A stretch of DNA of 64,000 nt. Origin: Tumebacillus avium (lineage in GTDB: Bacteria > Bacillota > Bacilli > Tumebacillales > Tumebacillaceae). The stretch lies in assembly GCF_002162355.1 (NCBI RefSeq), contig NZ_CP021434.1, positions 1,334,501 to 1,398,500 of the forward strand. Reading direction: 5' to 3'. A program made the translations under genes and the position numbers. Below are positions 49,861 to 59,387 of this stretch, piece after piece. The notes under the pieces are model-generated. The model was given only the letters and a program-made list of their open reading frames with translations, was not told where the DNA came from and ran no database searches. Positions within the stretch are counted from its first letter, which is position 1, and every line of letters begins with the position of its first letter.

Positions 49861-49892
49861 AAAAAATCATGGCCTCTCAGGAGACCATGATG
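49861..49892 (-). terminator. Terminator of the SRPBCC gene
   Basis: On minus ATCATGG and CCATGAT with an inner CTC/GAG, then T7. Confidence 0.88.
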
Positions 49893-49914
49893 AAAAGTTG
49901 ATCGGCAGTATGTC

Positions 49915-50343
49915 TTACTTTTGCACGTATTCGACCAGTCGCGGCAATACAGCCACTTCCCAGCCATGCGCCATTTTGGCGCGGACGGCAGATGCTTCTT
50001 CGCCGCTTTCGAGCACCTTGCCTGCTTCCCAGCCGTCATGGAGCAGGGTAAATTCGGTCTTGCCCGCTTCCGTCTCGTGCAGCTCAAAGGTGACGATCCA
50101 GTTCTGGCCCCACGTGAAGACCAGCTTGTTCGGCGGGTCGAGCTCGGTCACTTTGCACGGGGATTTGCCAAACGGGCCTTCCAGCGCAAATTCATTGCCG
50201 AGCACCGGCTGAAAATCGTTTGGCATAAACCAGGTGGCAATGCCTTCCGAAGTGGCAACAGCGTCCCACACCTTTTGAATCGGCGCGTTCAATTGAATCG
50301 TATTACGAATAACAGGAAGAGTTCCTTGGTTGGTTTCAGACAT
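49915..50343 (-). CDS. SRPBCC (AHSA1-like) domain protein
   Basis: 142 residues from the ATG at 50343 (GGAGGTT upstream); a longer frame to 50379 lacks a site. The START-like fold is shown by IQLNAPIQKVWDAVATSEGI, WFMPNDFQPVLG, NKLVFTWGQNWIVTFELHE and a C-terminal helix with LLHDGWEAG. Such proteins bind hydrophobic ligands or assist other proteins; AHSA1 itself stimulates Hsp90, which is not implied here. It is an orphan gene without the ArsR regulator often seen beside this type. Confidence 0.87.
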   Translation of the reverse strand: MSETNQGTLPVIRNTIQLNAPIQKVWDAVATSEGIATWFMPNDFQPVLGNEFALEGPFGKSPCKVTELDPPNKLVFTWGQNWIVTFELHETEAGKTEFTLLHDGWEAGKVLESGEEASAVRAKMAHGWEVAVLPRLVEYVQK

Positions 50344-50453
50344 GGGTACAACCTCCAAAGCAGAAGTATTGGAAACCATCTGGTTTCGTATTGATTATAC
50401 GTAACCGTTTGGTTTCCTGTCAAGCAGTTCGGCTGCTCACACTTCCAGTCTGC

Positions 50454-51899
50454 TTACCGGGCTGCTTCTCCATACATCTCGATCAATTCCCGTTTGCGTG
50501 TCCAGAGCCGTTCGCTGAGGTTGACGTGATACTTCTCCGGGTTCAAATTCCGCAGATACTCCCCGTCGAACTGTTCGAGCTGCGTTTGGTGATACGCTTT
50601 GACCGCCCCGATCTCCGGCAGAGCATAGACCAGTTTCCCCTCATCAAAAATCGTCTCCAGCAGCGGCACCGCCGTGTAGCCTTCGACGAATTTGTGAACG
50701 TGCGTATGCACCGGGTCGAACAGCTTGATCCGCTCCCCTTTTGTCACATCGGTCTCTTCTGGCAAGGCGAGATAGTCCCCTTGCGCTTTGCCCCGTGCGT
50801 TCAAAATGCGGTACACCTTTTTCCGATACGGGGTGGTGATCTTCTCCGGGTTGCCGCTGATCTTGATCGAAGGCTCCATCTTTCCGTGCAGTTCGCGCTC
50901 AACCAGCTTGTACACACCGCCCAGCGCGGGCTGGTCATACGCGGTGATCAGCTTCGTGCCGACGCCCCAGATGTCGACTTGCGCCCCTTGGACTTTCAAA
51001 TGCAGGATCGTGTGCTCGTCGAGGTCGTTGGACGCAGCGATTTTCACATAGGACAGCCCGGCCTCGTCGAGCATCTTCCGCGCCACTTTCGACTGGTAAG
51101 CGATGTCGCCCGAGTCGAGGCGGATTCCAAACAGCTTCTTGCCGCGCTGCTCCAACTCTTTGGCGACTTGGATCGCGTTGGGCAGGCCCGACCCCAGCGT
51201 GTTGTACGTGTCGACCAGCAGCGTCGTGCTCTCCGGGAACACCTCGGCAAATCTGCGGAACGCTTCCAGCTCCGTCTCATGCGTCTGCACCCAAGAGTGC
51301 GCGTGCGTGCCTTTGGTCGGGATGCCAAACTGCATCCCGGCCTGCATGTTCGACGTCGAGTCAAACCCTGCGATATACGCCGCCCGCGTCCCCCACACCG
51401 CCGCATCCGCTTCGTGTGCCCGCCGCGTGCCCATTTCGATCAGGTAGCTTTCCGGGCCGACCTCTTGGCGAATGCGGGCTGCTTTCGTGGCGATCAGCGT
51501 TTGAAAATTCACGGCGTTAAGCAGCGCCGTCTCGATGATCTGCGCCTCCAGCACGCGGGCTTCCACCTGCAACAGCGGCTCGTTGGGAAACACGACCGAC
51601 CCTTCGCGCACCGCCCGCAGTGTGCCGGTGAAGCGGAAGTTCCGCAGCTCCTCCAAAAATTCGGCCGAGTAGCCCTCCGGCTGTTTTTGCAAAAAGAGGA
51701 TCATCTCATCTGAAAAATGCAAGCTGCGCAGGTACGCCGCCACCCGCTCCAGCCCGGCAAAAACTGCATAGCCGCTGCCAAAAGGCAAGTTGCGAAAATA
51801 CATCTCGAAGACTGTCTGCTGATTGTGCGTGCCGTTTTGAAAATGCGCATAAGCCATCGCCAGCTGATAGTTGTCTGTGTTCAGCGTCAAGTTCTCCAT
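50454..51899 (-). CDS. pncB: Nicotinate phosphoribosyltransferase
   Basis: 481 residues from the ATG at 51899. LTLNTDNYQLAMAYAHFQNG, ETALLNAVNFQTLIATKAAR, EMGTRRAHEADAAVWGTRAA and DTYNTLGSGLPNAIQVAKEL are family signatures. The enzyme makes nicotinate mononucleotide from nicotinate and PRPP, the entry of the Preiss-Handler route to NAD. No clear ribosome binding site is seen; the start is three bases after the LLM gene stop (TAAGCGATG), so translation is probably coupled. Confidence 0.95.
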   Translation of the reverse strand: MENLTLNTDNYQLAMAYAHFQNGTHNQQTVFEMYFRNLPFGSGYAVFAGLERVAAYLRSLHFSDEMILFLQKQPEGYSAEFLEELRNFRFTGTLRAVREGSVVFPNEPLLQVEARVLEAQIIETALLNAVNFQTLIATKAARIRQEVGPESYLIEMGTRRAHEADAAVWGTRAAYIAGFDSTSNMQAGMQFGIPTKGTHAHSWVQTHETELEAFRRFAEVFPESTTLLVDTYNTLGSGLPNAIQVAKELEQRGKKLFGIRLDSGDIAYQSKVARKMLDEAGLSYVKIAASNDLDEHTILHLKVQGAQVDIWGVGTKLITAYDQPALGGVYKLVERELHGKMEPSIKISGNPEKITTPYRKKVYRILNARGKAQGDYLALPEETDVTKGERIKLFDPVHTHVHKFVEGYTAVPLLETIFDEGKLVYALPEIGAVKAYHQTQLEQFDGEYLRNLNPEKYHVNLSERLWTRKRELIEMYGEAAR

Positions 51900-51902
51900 C
51901 GC

Positions 51903-52907
51903 TTAGGACTGGAAAATTTCCGACACGATTTCAAAGGAACGCAGACGGGCCGCGTGGTCGTAGATCTGCGCGTTGATCATCAATTCGTTGGCCTGCGTCT
52001 TGTCGAGGAAGGCCTGCAGTTTCTCTTTCACGCGCTCCGGACCGCCGACGATGGAAGAGCCGAGCTGCTGCTTGACCGCGTCTTTTTCATACTCGGTCCA
52101 GTAGTCGTCCATGTTGTCGACCGGCGGCTGCAATTGGCCGGGACGGTTGCGGATCAGGTTGAGGAACTGCTGCTGCATCGACGTCGCCAGGCGGCGCGCT
52201 TCCCCGTCAGTGTCGGCGGCGACCACGTTCAACCCAACCATCGCATACGGCTCGTCGAGCACGTCGGACGGCTGGAAGCTGCGGCGGTACAGATCGAGCG
52301 CCGGCATCGTGAAGCGCGGCGAGAAATGGGCGGCAAACGCAAACGGCAAGCCGAGCATCCCGGCCAACTGTGCGCTGAAAGCGCTGGAGCCAAGCAGCCA
52401 GATCGGAATCTTCAGCCCTTCGCCGGGGATGGCGCGGACCGGCATCTGCTCCGGCGGAACGGGCGGGTTGAAATACGCCCGCAGCTCCTCGACCAGCTCC
52501 GGGAAGTCTTCCCCGTTGCTGTTCAGTCCCCGGCGCATCGCGCGCATCGCCGGCTGGTCGGAGCCCGGCGCACGGCCGAGACCGAGGTCGATGCGCCCCG
52601 GATACAGGGATTCCAAGGTGCCAAATTGTTCGGCGATCATCAGCGGCGCATGGTTGGGCAGCATGATCCCGCCCGACCCGACGCGGATCGTCGACGTGCT
52701 GCCTGCGATGTGCCCGATCAGCACCGAAGTGGCCGAGCTGGCGATGCCCGTCATGTTGTGATGCTCGGCGAGCCAATAGCGGGTATAGCCCCACTTCTCG
52801 GTATGCTGAGCCAGATCTACACTGTTGCGAAACGCCTGCGTCGCGTTGCTGCCCACGACGATCGGCGCGAGGTCTAATACGGAATAGGGAATCTCACGCA
52901 GTTGCAT
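51903..52907 (-). CDS. LLM class flavin-dependent oxidoreductase
   Basis: 334 residues from the ATG at 52907 (GAGGAGG upstream). Luciferase-like monooxygenase fold: [74 protein letters not shown]. It belongs to the MsnO8-like group common in Bacillota. Flavin comes as FMNH2; the substrate is unknown. It forms a two-gene operon with pncB. Confidence 0.92.
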   Translation of the reverse strand: MQLREIPYSVLDLAPIVVGSNATQAFRNSVDLAQHTEKWGYTRYWLAEHHNMTGIASSATSVLIGHIAGSTSTIRVGSGGIMLPNHAPLMIAEQFGTLESLYPGRIDLGLGRAPGSDQPAMRAMRRGLNSNGEDFPELVEELRAYFNPPVPPEQMPVRAIPGEGLKIPIWLLGSSAFSAQLAGMLGLPFAFAAHFSPRFTMPALDLYRRSFQPSDVLDEPYAMVGLNVVAADTDGEARRLATSMQQQFLNLIRNRPGQLQPPVDNMDDYWTEYEKDAVKQQLGSSIVGGPERVKEKLQAFLDKTQANELMINAQIYDHAARLRSFEIVSEIFQS

Positions 52908-53012
52908 GTTGTGCTCCTCCTCATTTGGAAACGCCATCCTTAGTATGATCTCATTTGCGTTCCGCATGAATCTGTACGATGGCTTACAGCAAAAAGTACA
53001 GCAAAGCACAGC

Positions 53013-53045
53013 AAAAAACCCTACCTCCACCACGTGGAGACAGGG
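53013..53045 (-). terminator. Terminator of the membrane-anchored MBL gene
   Basis: On minus CCCTgtCTCCAC pairs with GTGGAGgtAGGG, T6. The stop codon lies inside the stem. Confidence 0.85.
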
Positions 53046-54106
53046 TATTCTGCCGCATGCACGCGCACCGCTTCGCCGAGCTTCGGCGTGGCCAGCGTGA
53101 CATTGTTCAGTTGTGCCGCTTGTAACACGCGCTCGACCGGATCGGTCCAGTCATGCAGCGCCAGCGTAAACGCCGCCCAGTGAATCGGGATCAGCACCTT
53201 GCCTTGCACATCGAGGTGCGCCTGCACCGTCTCTTCCGGCATCATGTGGATCGCCGCCCAGCGCGGGTCGTATTGTCCACACTCCATAAACGTCAGATCG
53301 AACGGCCCGTACGCCCGCCCAATCTCCTGAAAATGCGGGCCATAACCGCTGTCACCGCTGAAATACAGCTTGGTCTGCTCCCCGATGATCACCCATGAGC
53401 ACCACAGGGTCGAGTCGCGGTCGGTCAGGCTCCGTCCGGAAAAATGCCTGGCAGGCGTGCAGGCCAAGGTCAGCCCTTCGTACTGGAATTCACTCCACCA
53501 GTCGTGCTCCTGAATCTTCTCCGCCGCCACGCCCCAGCGTTTGAGATGCGCGCCGACGCCAAGCGGGACGATAAACTGGCGGACTTTATGTTTCAAGCGT
53601 TTGATCGAGCCATAGTCCAGATGGTCGTAATGATCGTGTGACAAAATCACCGCGTCGATCACCGGCAGCTCTTCGATCTCAAACGGCAGAGAGCCGCTGT
53701 AGCGCCCGCCCCCAAACTGCGGAAACGGCGACGGGGTCCGGCCGAACATCGGGTCGACGAGCAGCGTTTTCCCGTCCAGTTGCAAGAGCAGCGCCGAGTG
53801 CCCAAACCACGTGACTTTTGCGTCCTGATCTTCCGGCAGGTGCAGCGGCTCCATCGGCAAAGGCGAGCCTGGTTTGCGATTCGGATTCGGTTTCACAAAA
53901 TCCCGCAGGATCGACAGTGACGTTTTGACACTGCTGTCCATGCGGGTCGGGATCTGGTTGATGAACTTCCCGTTTTGAAAATTCTTCGACTGCACGCGGC
54001 GCTGTTTCTGCTCAGAGGAAGGCTTGCCCCCGAGATGCGGATAGAAGTTGAGCACCAGAATGACAGCGACGACGAGTGCAGCCAGTATGCTGAGTGTAAG
54101 GATCAT
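53021..54106 (-). CDS. Membrane-anchored MBL-fold hydrolase (NAPE-PLD/UlaG-like)
   Basis: 361 residues from the ATG at 54106 (AGAGGG upstream). A single N-terminal helix ([20 protein letters not shown]) is followed by a basic linker and a metallo-beta-lactamase domain from about 95: [20 protein letters not shown], the metal motif [24 protein letters not shown] and a late [12 protein letters not shown]. This resembles RomA/NAPE-PLD-type phosphodiesterases. The enzyme is probably on one membrane face; orientation is uncertain. Substrate unknown. Confidence 0.9.
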   Translation of the reverse strand: MILTLSILAALVVAVILVLNFYPHLGGKPSSEQKQRRVQSKNFQNGKFINQIPTRMDSSVKTSLSILRDFVKPNPNRKPGSPLPMEPLHLPEDQDAKVTWFGHSALLLQLDGKTLLVDPMFGRTPSPFPQFGGGRYSGSLPFEIEELPVIDAVILSHDHYDHLDYGSIKRLKHKVRQFIVPLGVGAHLKRWGVAAEKIQEHDWWSEFQYEGLTLACTPARHFSGRSLTDRDSTLWCSWVIIGEQTKLYFSGDSGYGPHFQEIGRAYGPFDLTFMECGQYDPRWAAIHMMPEETVQAHLDVQGKVLIPIHWAAFTLALHDWTDPVERVLQAAQLNNVTLATPKLGEAVRVHAAEYPVSTWWR

Positions 54107-54129
54107 CGACAGTTCCCTCTTTTATCGTT

Positions 54130-55059
54130 TCAATATAAACTTCGCCACAGATAAAAGGTAGCATACGCCTCCCAATTTTTCCACGGGCGGGCCAGATGTT
54201 CCATTTCCGTAAGCGTCGGTTTGCGCTCCAGGCCAAGCTGCGCCTTGATCGCGTTGTGCAGCCCGACGTCAGCAAGGGGAAAGGCGGAGGTGTCGCCGAG
54301 ACAGCGCAGCCGCACGTAATTTGCCGTCCACGGGCCGATGCCGCGGACTTTGACCATCTGCTTTTCCGCCGCTGCCGGGGTGAGTTCGAGCAGGGCTTGT
54401 TTGCTTAGTTTGCCAGTGGCCAGCTGTTGTGCCACTTCGATGATGTATTCTGCTTTTTTCCCGGTGAATTGCAGTTCGCGCAACTCGTCCACCGTAAGCG
54501 TTGCCACTTGTTCCGGGCGCGGGAAGAGCCAGTAGCTTTGAAACGATTCGCCGAACGCTTCGACAAAGCGGCGTTTCAGCGTGTAAGCAAACGCCAGATT
54601 GATCTGCTGGCCCATGATCGCCCAGCACAGCGCCTCGAACAGGTCAGGAATGCGGATCACGCGCAGCCCGTAGTACTTTTCTGCCAGACTCTTCAAGATG
54701 GAGTCTTCCGCCGCCATCGCGTAAAAAGGCGCCAGATCCCGATCCAAATCAAGCCACTCCCGCACGTATTCAACCACTGCCGCCTTCTGCGCTTCGCTTG
54801 GCATCCCGTTCAAAAACCGCAAGAGAAGCGTTCCGACCTCCCCGCTGCTGAGTTCAAACAAGACAGGTGCCCCGTCGATCTTCAACAGCTTCCGCACACA
54901 CCCGTCTTCCACTTGGTACAGGCACTCATTCGCTGATCTCCCCAGATAGACCAACGCCTCTTGAAACCTAAAAGCATCAGGCACTTCAATCACACAAATA
55001 GATTCGGAAACAGCGAAAGGCACCTTCTCAGGTGCCTGCTGGTCTTGCTTTTCTACCAT
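54130..55059 (-). CDS. DNA-3-methyladenine glycosylase II, AlkA-like
   Basis: About 309 residues from the ATG at 55059, which overlaps the upstream stop (ATGGTAG). No strong ribosome binding site is seen, so an internal start or translational coupling is possible. The HhH-GPD core: LFEALCWAIMGQQINLAFAY (near 140-160), KKAEYIIEVAQ, VRGIGPWTANYVRLRCLG (hairpin, near 240) and the catalytic Asp in FPLADVGLHNAIKAQLG. It removes alkylated bases from DNA. It is co-directional with an SRPBCC gene and divergent from an AraC regulator, which suggests alkylation-type control. Confidence 0.88.
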   Translation of the reverse strand: MVEKQDQQAPEKVPFAVSESICVIEVPDAFRFQEALVYLGRSANECLYQVEDGCVRKLLKIDGAPVLFELSSGEVGTLLLRFLNGMPSEAQKAAVVEYVREWLDLDRDLAPFYAMAAEDSILKSLAEKYYGLRVIRIPDLFEALCWAIMGQQINLAFAYTLKRRFVEAFGESFQSYWLFPRPEQVATLTVDELRELQFTGKKAEYIIEVAQQLATGKLSKQALLELTPAAAEKQMVKVRGIGPWTANYVRLRCLGDTSAFPLADVGLHNAIKAQLGLERKPTLTEMEHLARPWKNWEAYATFYLWRSLY

Positions 55060-55502
55060 CCGAAGTCCAGCGTCTTTCCGGTCTCGACGAGCGTCTTGAT
55101 GTTGCTCAGGATCATCCACCAGCTCGACTCGGCGTTTTGCAGGGACGGGTGGTCAGGCTTGATCTGGTCGTTGACGAGGGTCAGCTTGGTGCAGTTGCCG
55201 ACCGTCTCCAGCGTAAACGTCACGCGCGTATCCAGTTCGGCATCGTACTCGCGATAGGACGGGCCTGCATTCTCCGTGTAGCTGAGCACTTGATGCGGCT
55301 CATACTGCAAGATCTTCCCGTGCACATGCACCGTCTCATCTCCGTCCGCACCCGGTCCCACGTACGCGTAAGGTGTGCCCACTTCAAACGTCGAACGAAT
55401 CACACAGTTGAAAAACGTCTTGCGCGTTCCTTCCGGCGATACGAACGCATCCCAGACCTGCTCCCGGGTGCCGTCGATATAAAACTCATACTTCAGTTCC
55501 AT
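55053..55502 (-). CDS. SRPBCC (AHSA1/YndB-like) domain protein
   Basis: 149 residues from the ATG at 55502 (GAGGAGGAG upstream). MELKYEFYIDGTREQVWDAF, GTPYAYVGPGADGDETVHVH, VTFTLETVGNCTKLTLVND and a closing TLVETGKTLDFGW define the fold. It overlaps the AlkA-like gene by seven bases. A hairpin AGGCACC/GGTGCCT just after its end has a poor T-run and may not stop transcription. Ligand unknown. Confidence 0.87.
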   Translation of the reverse strand: MELKYEFYIDGTREQVWDAFVSPEGTRKTFFNCVIRSTFEVGTPYAYVGPGADGDETVHVHGKILQYEPHQVLSYTENAGPSYREYDAELDTRVTFTLETVGNCTKLTLVNDQIKPDHPSLQNAESSWWMILSNIKTLVETGKTLDFGW

Positions 55503-55595
55503 GTTTCTCCTCCTCGAGATATGCGTTACTATGAAGTATAACCGTTTATTAGATAAATGTATCGTAAAAACGCGACACGCACAGGAGTGAAACCA

Positions 55596-56378
55596 ATGAA
55601 GCCGATGGGCGTTCTGAAAATAGCAGAGGGCAAGTCCAAATTCACCCTCACCCGCCATGCCCCGTCCGACGCGCTCCGCCCGTTTATCAAACACTACTGG
55701 ATCGTCGCCTGGGACCTGCGCGGCCAAGAGCCGTACCTGCAACACGTCGTGCCAAACCCCTGCGTCAACCTCGTGATCGAGCCCGGCAAAACGGCGATCT
55801 ACGGCGCCTCCACCCAGAAATTCTCCTACTTCCTCCAAGACCACGGCTTGGTGTTCGGCATCAAATTCCATCCCGGCGGCTTCTACCCGTTTCTCAAGCA
55901 GCCCGTCTCCCAACTGTCCACACAGCCCCACCGGCTCTGCGACGTATTTGGCGTCGACGACTCGCACATCGAGCAGCAAATCCTCGCCCAAGACAGCGAC
56001 GAACAAAGAATCGCGCTCGCCGAACAGTTCCTCCTGCCCAAACTCCCGCAGCCCGATGAAAATGTGACCCTGATCAACGCCATCATCGACCGGATCATCA
56101 CCGACCCCAACATCACCAAAGTCGATCAGGTCTGCGAACAACTCTTCATCAACAAAAGAAAACTCCAACGCATCTTCGACCAATACGTTGGAGTAACCCC
56201 GAAATGGGTGATCAAATTATACCGCCTGCAAAACGCCGCCGAAGCGCTGGAACAGGGTCAGCACCGGGACTTGGCACAGCTTTCCGCCGAGCTCGGCTAC
56301 TACGACCAGTCCCATTTTATCAAAGACTTCAAAACGATCATCGGCAAAACGCCTGTCGAGTACACGTCCGCTACCTAG
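55596..56378 (+). CDS. AraC-family transcriptional regulator (DUF6597 type)
   Basis: 260 residues from the ATG at 55596 (AGGAGTG upstream). Residues 1-140 form a cupin-like sensor region with HYWIVAWDLRGQEPYLQHVV and GIKFHPGGFYPFL; 160-255 hold the AraC double helix-turn-helix with LFINKRKLQRIFDQYVGVTP and AQLSAELGYYDQSHFIKDFK. It is divergent from the SRPBCC-alkA pair, separated by 93 bases, and probably controls it. Its stop overlaps the opposite stop of the HD gene (CTAG). Confidence 0.9.
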   Translation: MKPMGVLKIAEGKSKFTLTRHAPSDALRPFIKHYWIVAWDLRGQEPYLQHVVPNPCVNLVIEPGKTAIYGASTQKFSYFLQDHGLVFGIKFHPGGFYPFLKQPVSQLSTQPHRLCDVFGVDDSHIEQQILAQDSDEQRIALAEQFLLPKLPQPDENVTLINAIIDRIITDPNITKVDQVCEQLFINKRKLQRIFDQYVGVTPKWVIKLYRLQNAAEALEQGQHRDLAQLSAELGYYDQSHFIKDFKTIIGKTPVEYTSAT

Positions 56379-56983
56379 CGGCCCGGATTATTTCCCACGT
56401 TGTTGCGCTCTTCCAGCATCTCCGGAAGCACGTTGTCCAAAAAGTACTGCACCGAACGCAGCTCCCGGAAGGAGTTGATCGTCGACAGAGCTTCCTCGTA
56501 GATCTCCATGAACAGGGGCTCCGGGTTGCCTTTCAAAATCTCGCCAAACGATTCGTACAGCAGGTCGATCTTGTCGGCTGCGGCGAGGATTTTGCCTTCG
56601 ATCGTGTCGTCCTTGCCTTCGCTGAAGCGCTGCGTGTAGATCGCCCGAAACTCCTCCGGAATCTCCGCCTCGATAAATTTCCGCGTCATCGTTTCTTCCA
56701 CTTGAGAAAAGAGTTCCTTCAGCTCCGGGGAGGCGTACTTGACCGGCGTCTTGATGTCGCCGGTGAACAGCTCGGCGTAGTCGTGGTTGATCGCTTTTTC
56801 ATAGAGCAATCTCCAATCGATCGCCGTCCCGTGGTGGTCTTCCACCGTGCCAAGGAATTGAGCGATTTTCGTCACTTTAAAGGAGTGGCTGGCCACCGAA
56901 TGCTCCTGATATTTGAACTTGCCCGGGCAGCGGTTGATGCCCTCCAGATCGGACAGGCTCTTAAAGTAGTTATGGATTCCCAT
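56375..56983 (-). CDS. HD-domain phosphohydrolase, YfbR-like
   Basis: 202 residues from the ATG at 56983 (GAGGAG upstream). Metal residues are seen in KYQEHSVASHSFKVTKIAQF (His33) and INHDYAELFTGDIKTPVKYA (His67, Asp68), then ILAAADKIDLLYESFGEI with the last Asp. YfbR acts as a 5'-deoxynucleotidase in E. coli; GDIKTPVKY is typical of this group. It probably trims deoxynucleotide monophosphates. Confidence 0.88.
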   Translation of the reverse strand: MGIHNYFKSLSDLEGINRCPGKFKYQEHSVASHSFKVTKIAQFLGTVEDHHGTAIDWRLLYEKAINHDYAELFTGDIKTPVKYASPELKELFSQVEETMTRKFIEAEIPEEFRAIYTQRFSEGKDDTIEGKILAAADKIDLLYESFGEILKGNPEPLFMEIYEEALSTINSFRELRSVQYFLDNVLPEMLEERNNVGNNPGR

Positions 56984-57052
56984 GTTGAATCGCTCCTCTC
57001 TCTCGTCTAGGTATTTCGAAAGACTATATCAAAGAGCGCCGGGAAGCACAAG

Positions 57053-58144
57053 CTACAGATTTTGGAGTTTTTCGTGGAGCAGTCGGAATGCGGTGTGCAG
57101 CGCATCTTTGGGCACCTGTGCATAGCGGTCGCCGATGCCGACTTCAAAAGAGCTGGTGCTCTCATCATACTCGCGCACATAAGGCGTTAAGCCAACACCG
57201 GTCTCCGCATAGACGGCCGCCAAGATCGGCTCCAGCTCTGCTTTCGGCAGCTCAACATGCACATGGAACATGTTCGACACCGGCACTTCCGGCCACGTCG
57301 TCACGCGCGGGCACTGGTTGTAAAGGCCGGCCAGCTCTTGCGCCTGCTCGTAATACTGCCCCATCTTCGGAATCCGCTGGTCGAAATATGCATCCGCGGT
57401 GAGGATATACGGATACAGCGAGATCAAGTCCCCGCCATGGCGGCGTTTCCAGACTTTCGATTGCTTGGTAAACTCGGCGCTCCCGGCCAGAATCGCCCCG
57501 GCAATCCCGCCGATGCCTTTGTAAAACGACACATAAACGCTGTCAAAAAGCGCGCAGACTTCCTGCGCCGTCTTTTGATAGTACGGCAAAATTTCAAACA
57601 GGCGCGCCCCGTCCAGATGCAGCCGGATGCCCTTTTCTCGGCAATGGGCGGAGATCTTCTGCAGATCTTCAAACGACGGCAACTGCCCGCCGATCTCGCG
57701 CTGCGGCAGTTCGAGCAGCAGGCAGGCGATCTCCTCCTGCAGGTTCAAGATCTCCTCGAGCTGAATCAAACGGTCTTTCTCGCCGAGCAGCACCGATTCG
57801 ATGCCGTGCAGTTCGCGCAGGCCCGCCTCTTCATGGATTTCCAAATGGGACAACGGGTGATAGGCGACCTTTTTCAGCCCCAACTCATCACACCAGATGC
57901 GCAGCGCGATCTGCTGCGCCATCGTGCCGCTCGGAAAAAAGACGGCCGACTCTTTGCCCAAATACTCTGCCATTTTTGCTTCAAAATCTGCGATCAGCTT
58001 GCCCGAACCGTACATATCGCCTTCAACGGTGCCTTCCACCTCATTCAGCACATCTTTCAGCACTTGCACGATGCGCTTGCCGTGGCCCCCCACTTGATAC
58101 TGCGTCTGGGCAAAAGCCTCTGCTACTACGTTATGTCCGCTCAC
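57053..58144 (-). CDS. Threonine-aldolase-like PLP enzyme
   Basis: 363 residues from the GTG at 58144 (AAAGGGG about 12 bases upstream). Fold type I PLP enzyme: EYLGKESAVFFPSGTMAQQI, YHPLSHLEIHEEAG, GIRLHLDGARLFEILPYY with the cofactor Asp, and the Schiff-base Lys in YVSFYKGIGGIAGAILAG. Family members split beta-hydroxy amino acids such as threonine or allo-threonine to glycine and aldehyde. It has diverged from the low-specificity enzyme (SFYKG instead of SLSKG), so the substrate may differ. Confidence 0.88.
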   Translation of the reverse strand: MSGHNVVAEAFAQTQYQVGGHGKRIVQVLKDVLNEVEGTVEGDMYGSGKLIADFEAKMAEYLGKESAVFFPSGTMAQQIALRIWCDELGLKKVAYHPLSHLEIHEEAGLRELHGIESVLLGEKDRLIQLEEILNLQEEIACLLLELPQREIGGQLPSFEDLQKISAHCREKGIRLHLDGARLFEILPYYQKTAQEVCALFDSVYVSFYKGIGGIAGAILAGSAEFTKQSKVWKRRHGGDLISLYPYILTADAYFDQRIPKMGQYYEQAQELAGLYNQCPRVTTWPEVPVSNMFHVHVELPKAELEPILAAVYAETGVGLTPYVREYDESTSSFEVGIGDRYAQVPKDALHTAFRLLHEKLQNL

Positions 58145-58193
58145 TTGATCATTTACCCCTTTCCAGCTCTTCTTCTGTCCTCATTTTACCACA

Positions 58194-59291
58194 TCAGGAT
58201 TCCAGCATCACGGCAGCCGCCGCCGCTTCTTGTCCATTTACGAGCAGCACGATCCGATGCTCCCCCGGATAATGGCGGCGGGTCGACAGGTCGGCCCATT
58301 TGTGTGTCCGCACGCCGGAAAGCGTTGCGCCGCCGGGCACCGTTTTGTCGGAGAGCAGAAACAGCTTGCGCGAGACGCCACGCTTTTTCACAAAATCAAT
58401 CCCGTACTCCACCCGGATCTTCACCTGCTCGCCTTCGCGAATCTGCAAGGCATACTGCAGCTCACAGTTCTCTCCGATCCGCACCGTGGCAGGCGCTGCC
58501 GAGAGCGAGGCTTGCGTGACCAGGGCATCACCTTCCGCCGTATCCGCATAGCCAAACAGCTGCATCACTTCCGGGTCGGCTTGGCGCACCAGCGTCCGGC
58601 ACCCGCGCCGCACGATCCAGTCGGTCAGCGGATGCACGCCGAGCCAGCGGCGTGCCGTCTCGATGACCAGCTGAGGGTGGTCTTTGGCGATGTCGTTTAA
58701 GTTGTTGGCCACGCTTTTGCGCACATAGAGCGACGGGTCTGCTTTCAGCAGTTCCAAGAGCTGCAGCACCGGAGCCGGGTCGCGTTTGAACATCGGGAGC
58801 GCTTGTCCCCACGGCAGGCGCGGGCGGCACCCTTCGCTGGCCAGGCGGCGCAGATGTTCATTTTCATCCTGCGCCCATATCGTCATCTGCGCCATCATCC
58901 GCTCCGGCTCGCGCAGCAGAAACGGCCGCACAGCAAACTCTGCCGTCGACAGCTTGGTAAACCGCGCCAACGCCTGCATCGACAGCTCCCAATCTTCTTC
59001 CGCCTGCCCGTACACTTCCACAAAGTCGGGGAAAAATAGATACGGCAGCCCCGTGCAGCCTTCCTCGACCGCAAACAGCACCGCCAGCGCCTCCTCATAG
59101 CGCGACGGCAAAAACTGCCCCAGCCGCTCCGTGATCCGCCGCATCCGCGCTTTCAGCTCCAGCGTCTCCCACGGCGCTTCCAGCACCGCCGCAACAAATC
59201 CGTCCACATCAAACGCGCCATACACTGCACGCACCTTCTCGCCAAAACCACGCAAGAATTCCTCATGATAAACCGCCTTCAATTCCGCCAC
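58194..59291 (-). CDS. AlkC-type DNA alkylation repair glycosylase
   Basis: 365 residues from the GTG at 59291, nine bases after GGGAGG; a GTG ten codons earlier (59321) lies in a terminator T-run. The HEAT-like repeat region has EHLRRLASEGCRPRLPWGQA and PSLYVRKSVANNLNDIAKDH, the signature of the AlkC/AlkD superfamily. Residues about 265-365 form an Ig-like C-terminal domain (IRVEYGIDFVKKRG, VRTHKWADLSTRRHYPGEHR), which distinguishes AlkC from AlkD. It removes 3-methyladenine-type lesions in B. cereus. The AlkA-like gene is 3 kb away on the same strand. Confidence 0.88.
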   Translation of the reverse strand: MAELKAVYHEEFLRGFGEKVRAVYGAFDVDGFVAAVLEAPWETLELKARMRRITERLGQFLPSRYEEALAVLFAVEEGCTGLPYLFFPDFVEVYGQAEEDWELSMQALARFTKLSTAEFAVRPFLLREPERMMAQMTIWAQDENEHLRRLASEGCRPRLPWGQALPMFKRDPAPVLQLLELLKADPSLYVRKSVANNLNDIAKDHPQLVIETARRWLGVHPLTDWIVRRGCRTLVRQADPEVMQLFGYADTAEGDALVTQASLSAAPATVRIGENCELQYALQIREGEQVKIRVEYGIDFVKKRGVSRKLFLLSDKTVPGGATLSGVRTHKWADLSTRRHYPGEHRIVLLVNGQEAAAAAVMLES

Positions 59292-59321
59292 CCTGACCGC
59301 CTCCCGATCCGCTTCATCCAC

Positions 59322-59366
59322 AAAAAGAAGCAGACCTCTTCCCAGCTGTTCAGCTTCGAGAGGTCT
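59322..59366 (-). terminator. Terminator of the membrane PfpI gene
   Basis: AGACCTCT and AGAGGTCT (plus 59332-59339 and 59359-59366) with an inner AGCTG/CAGCT stem, then CTTCTTTTT on minus. Confidence 0.8.
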
Positions 59367-59387
59367 CCTTCTGCTAATTCTTTACAA

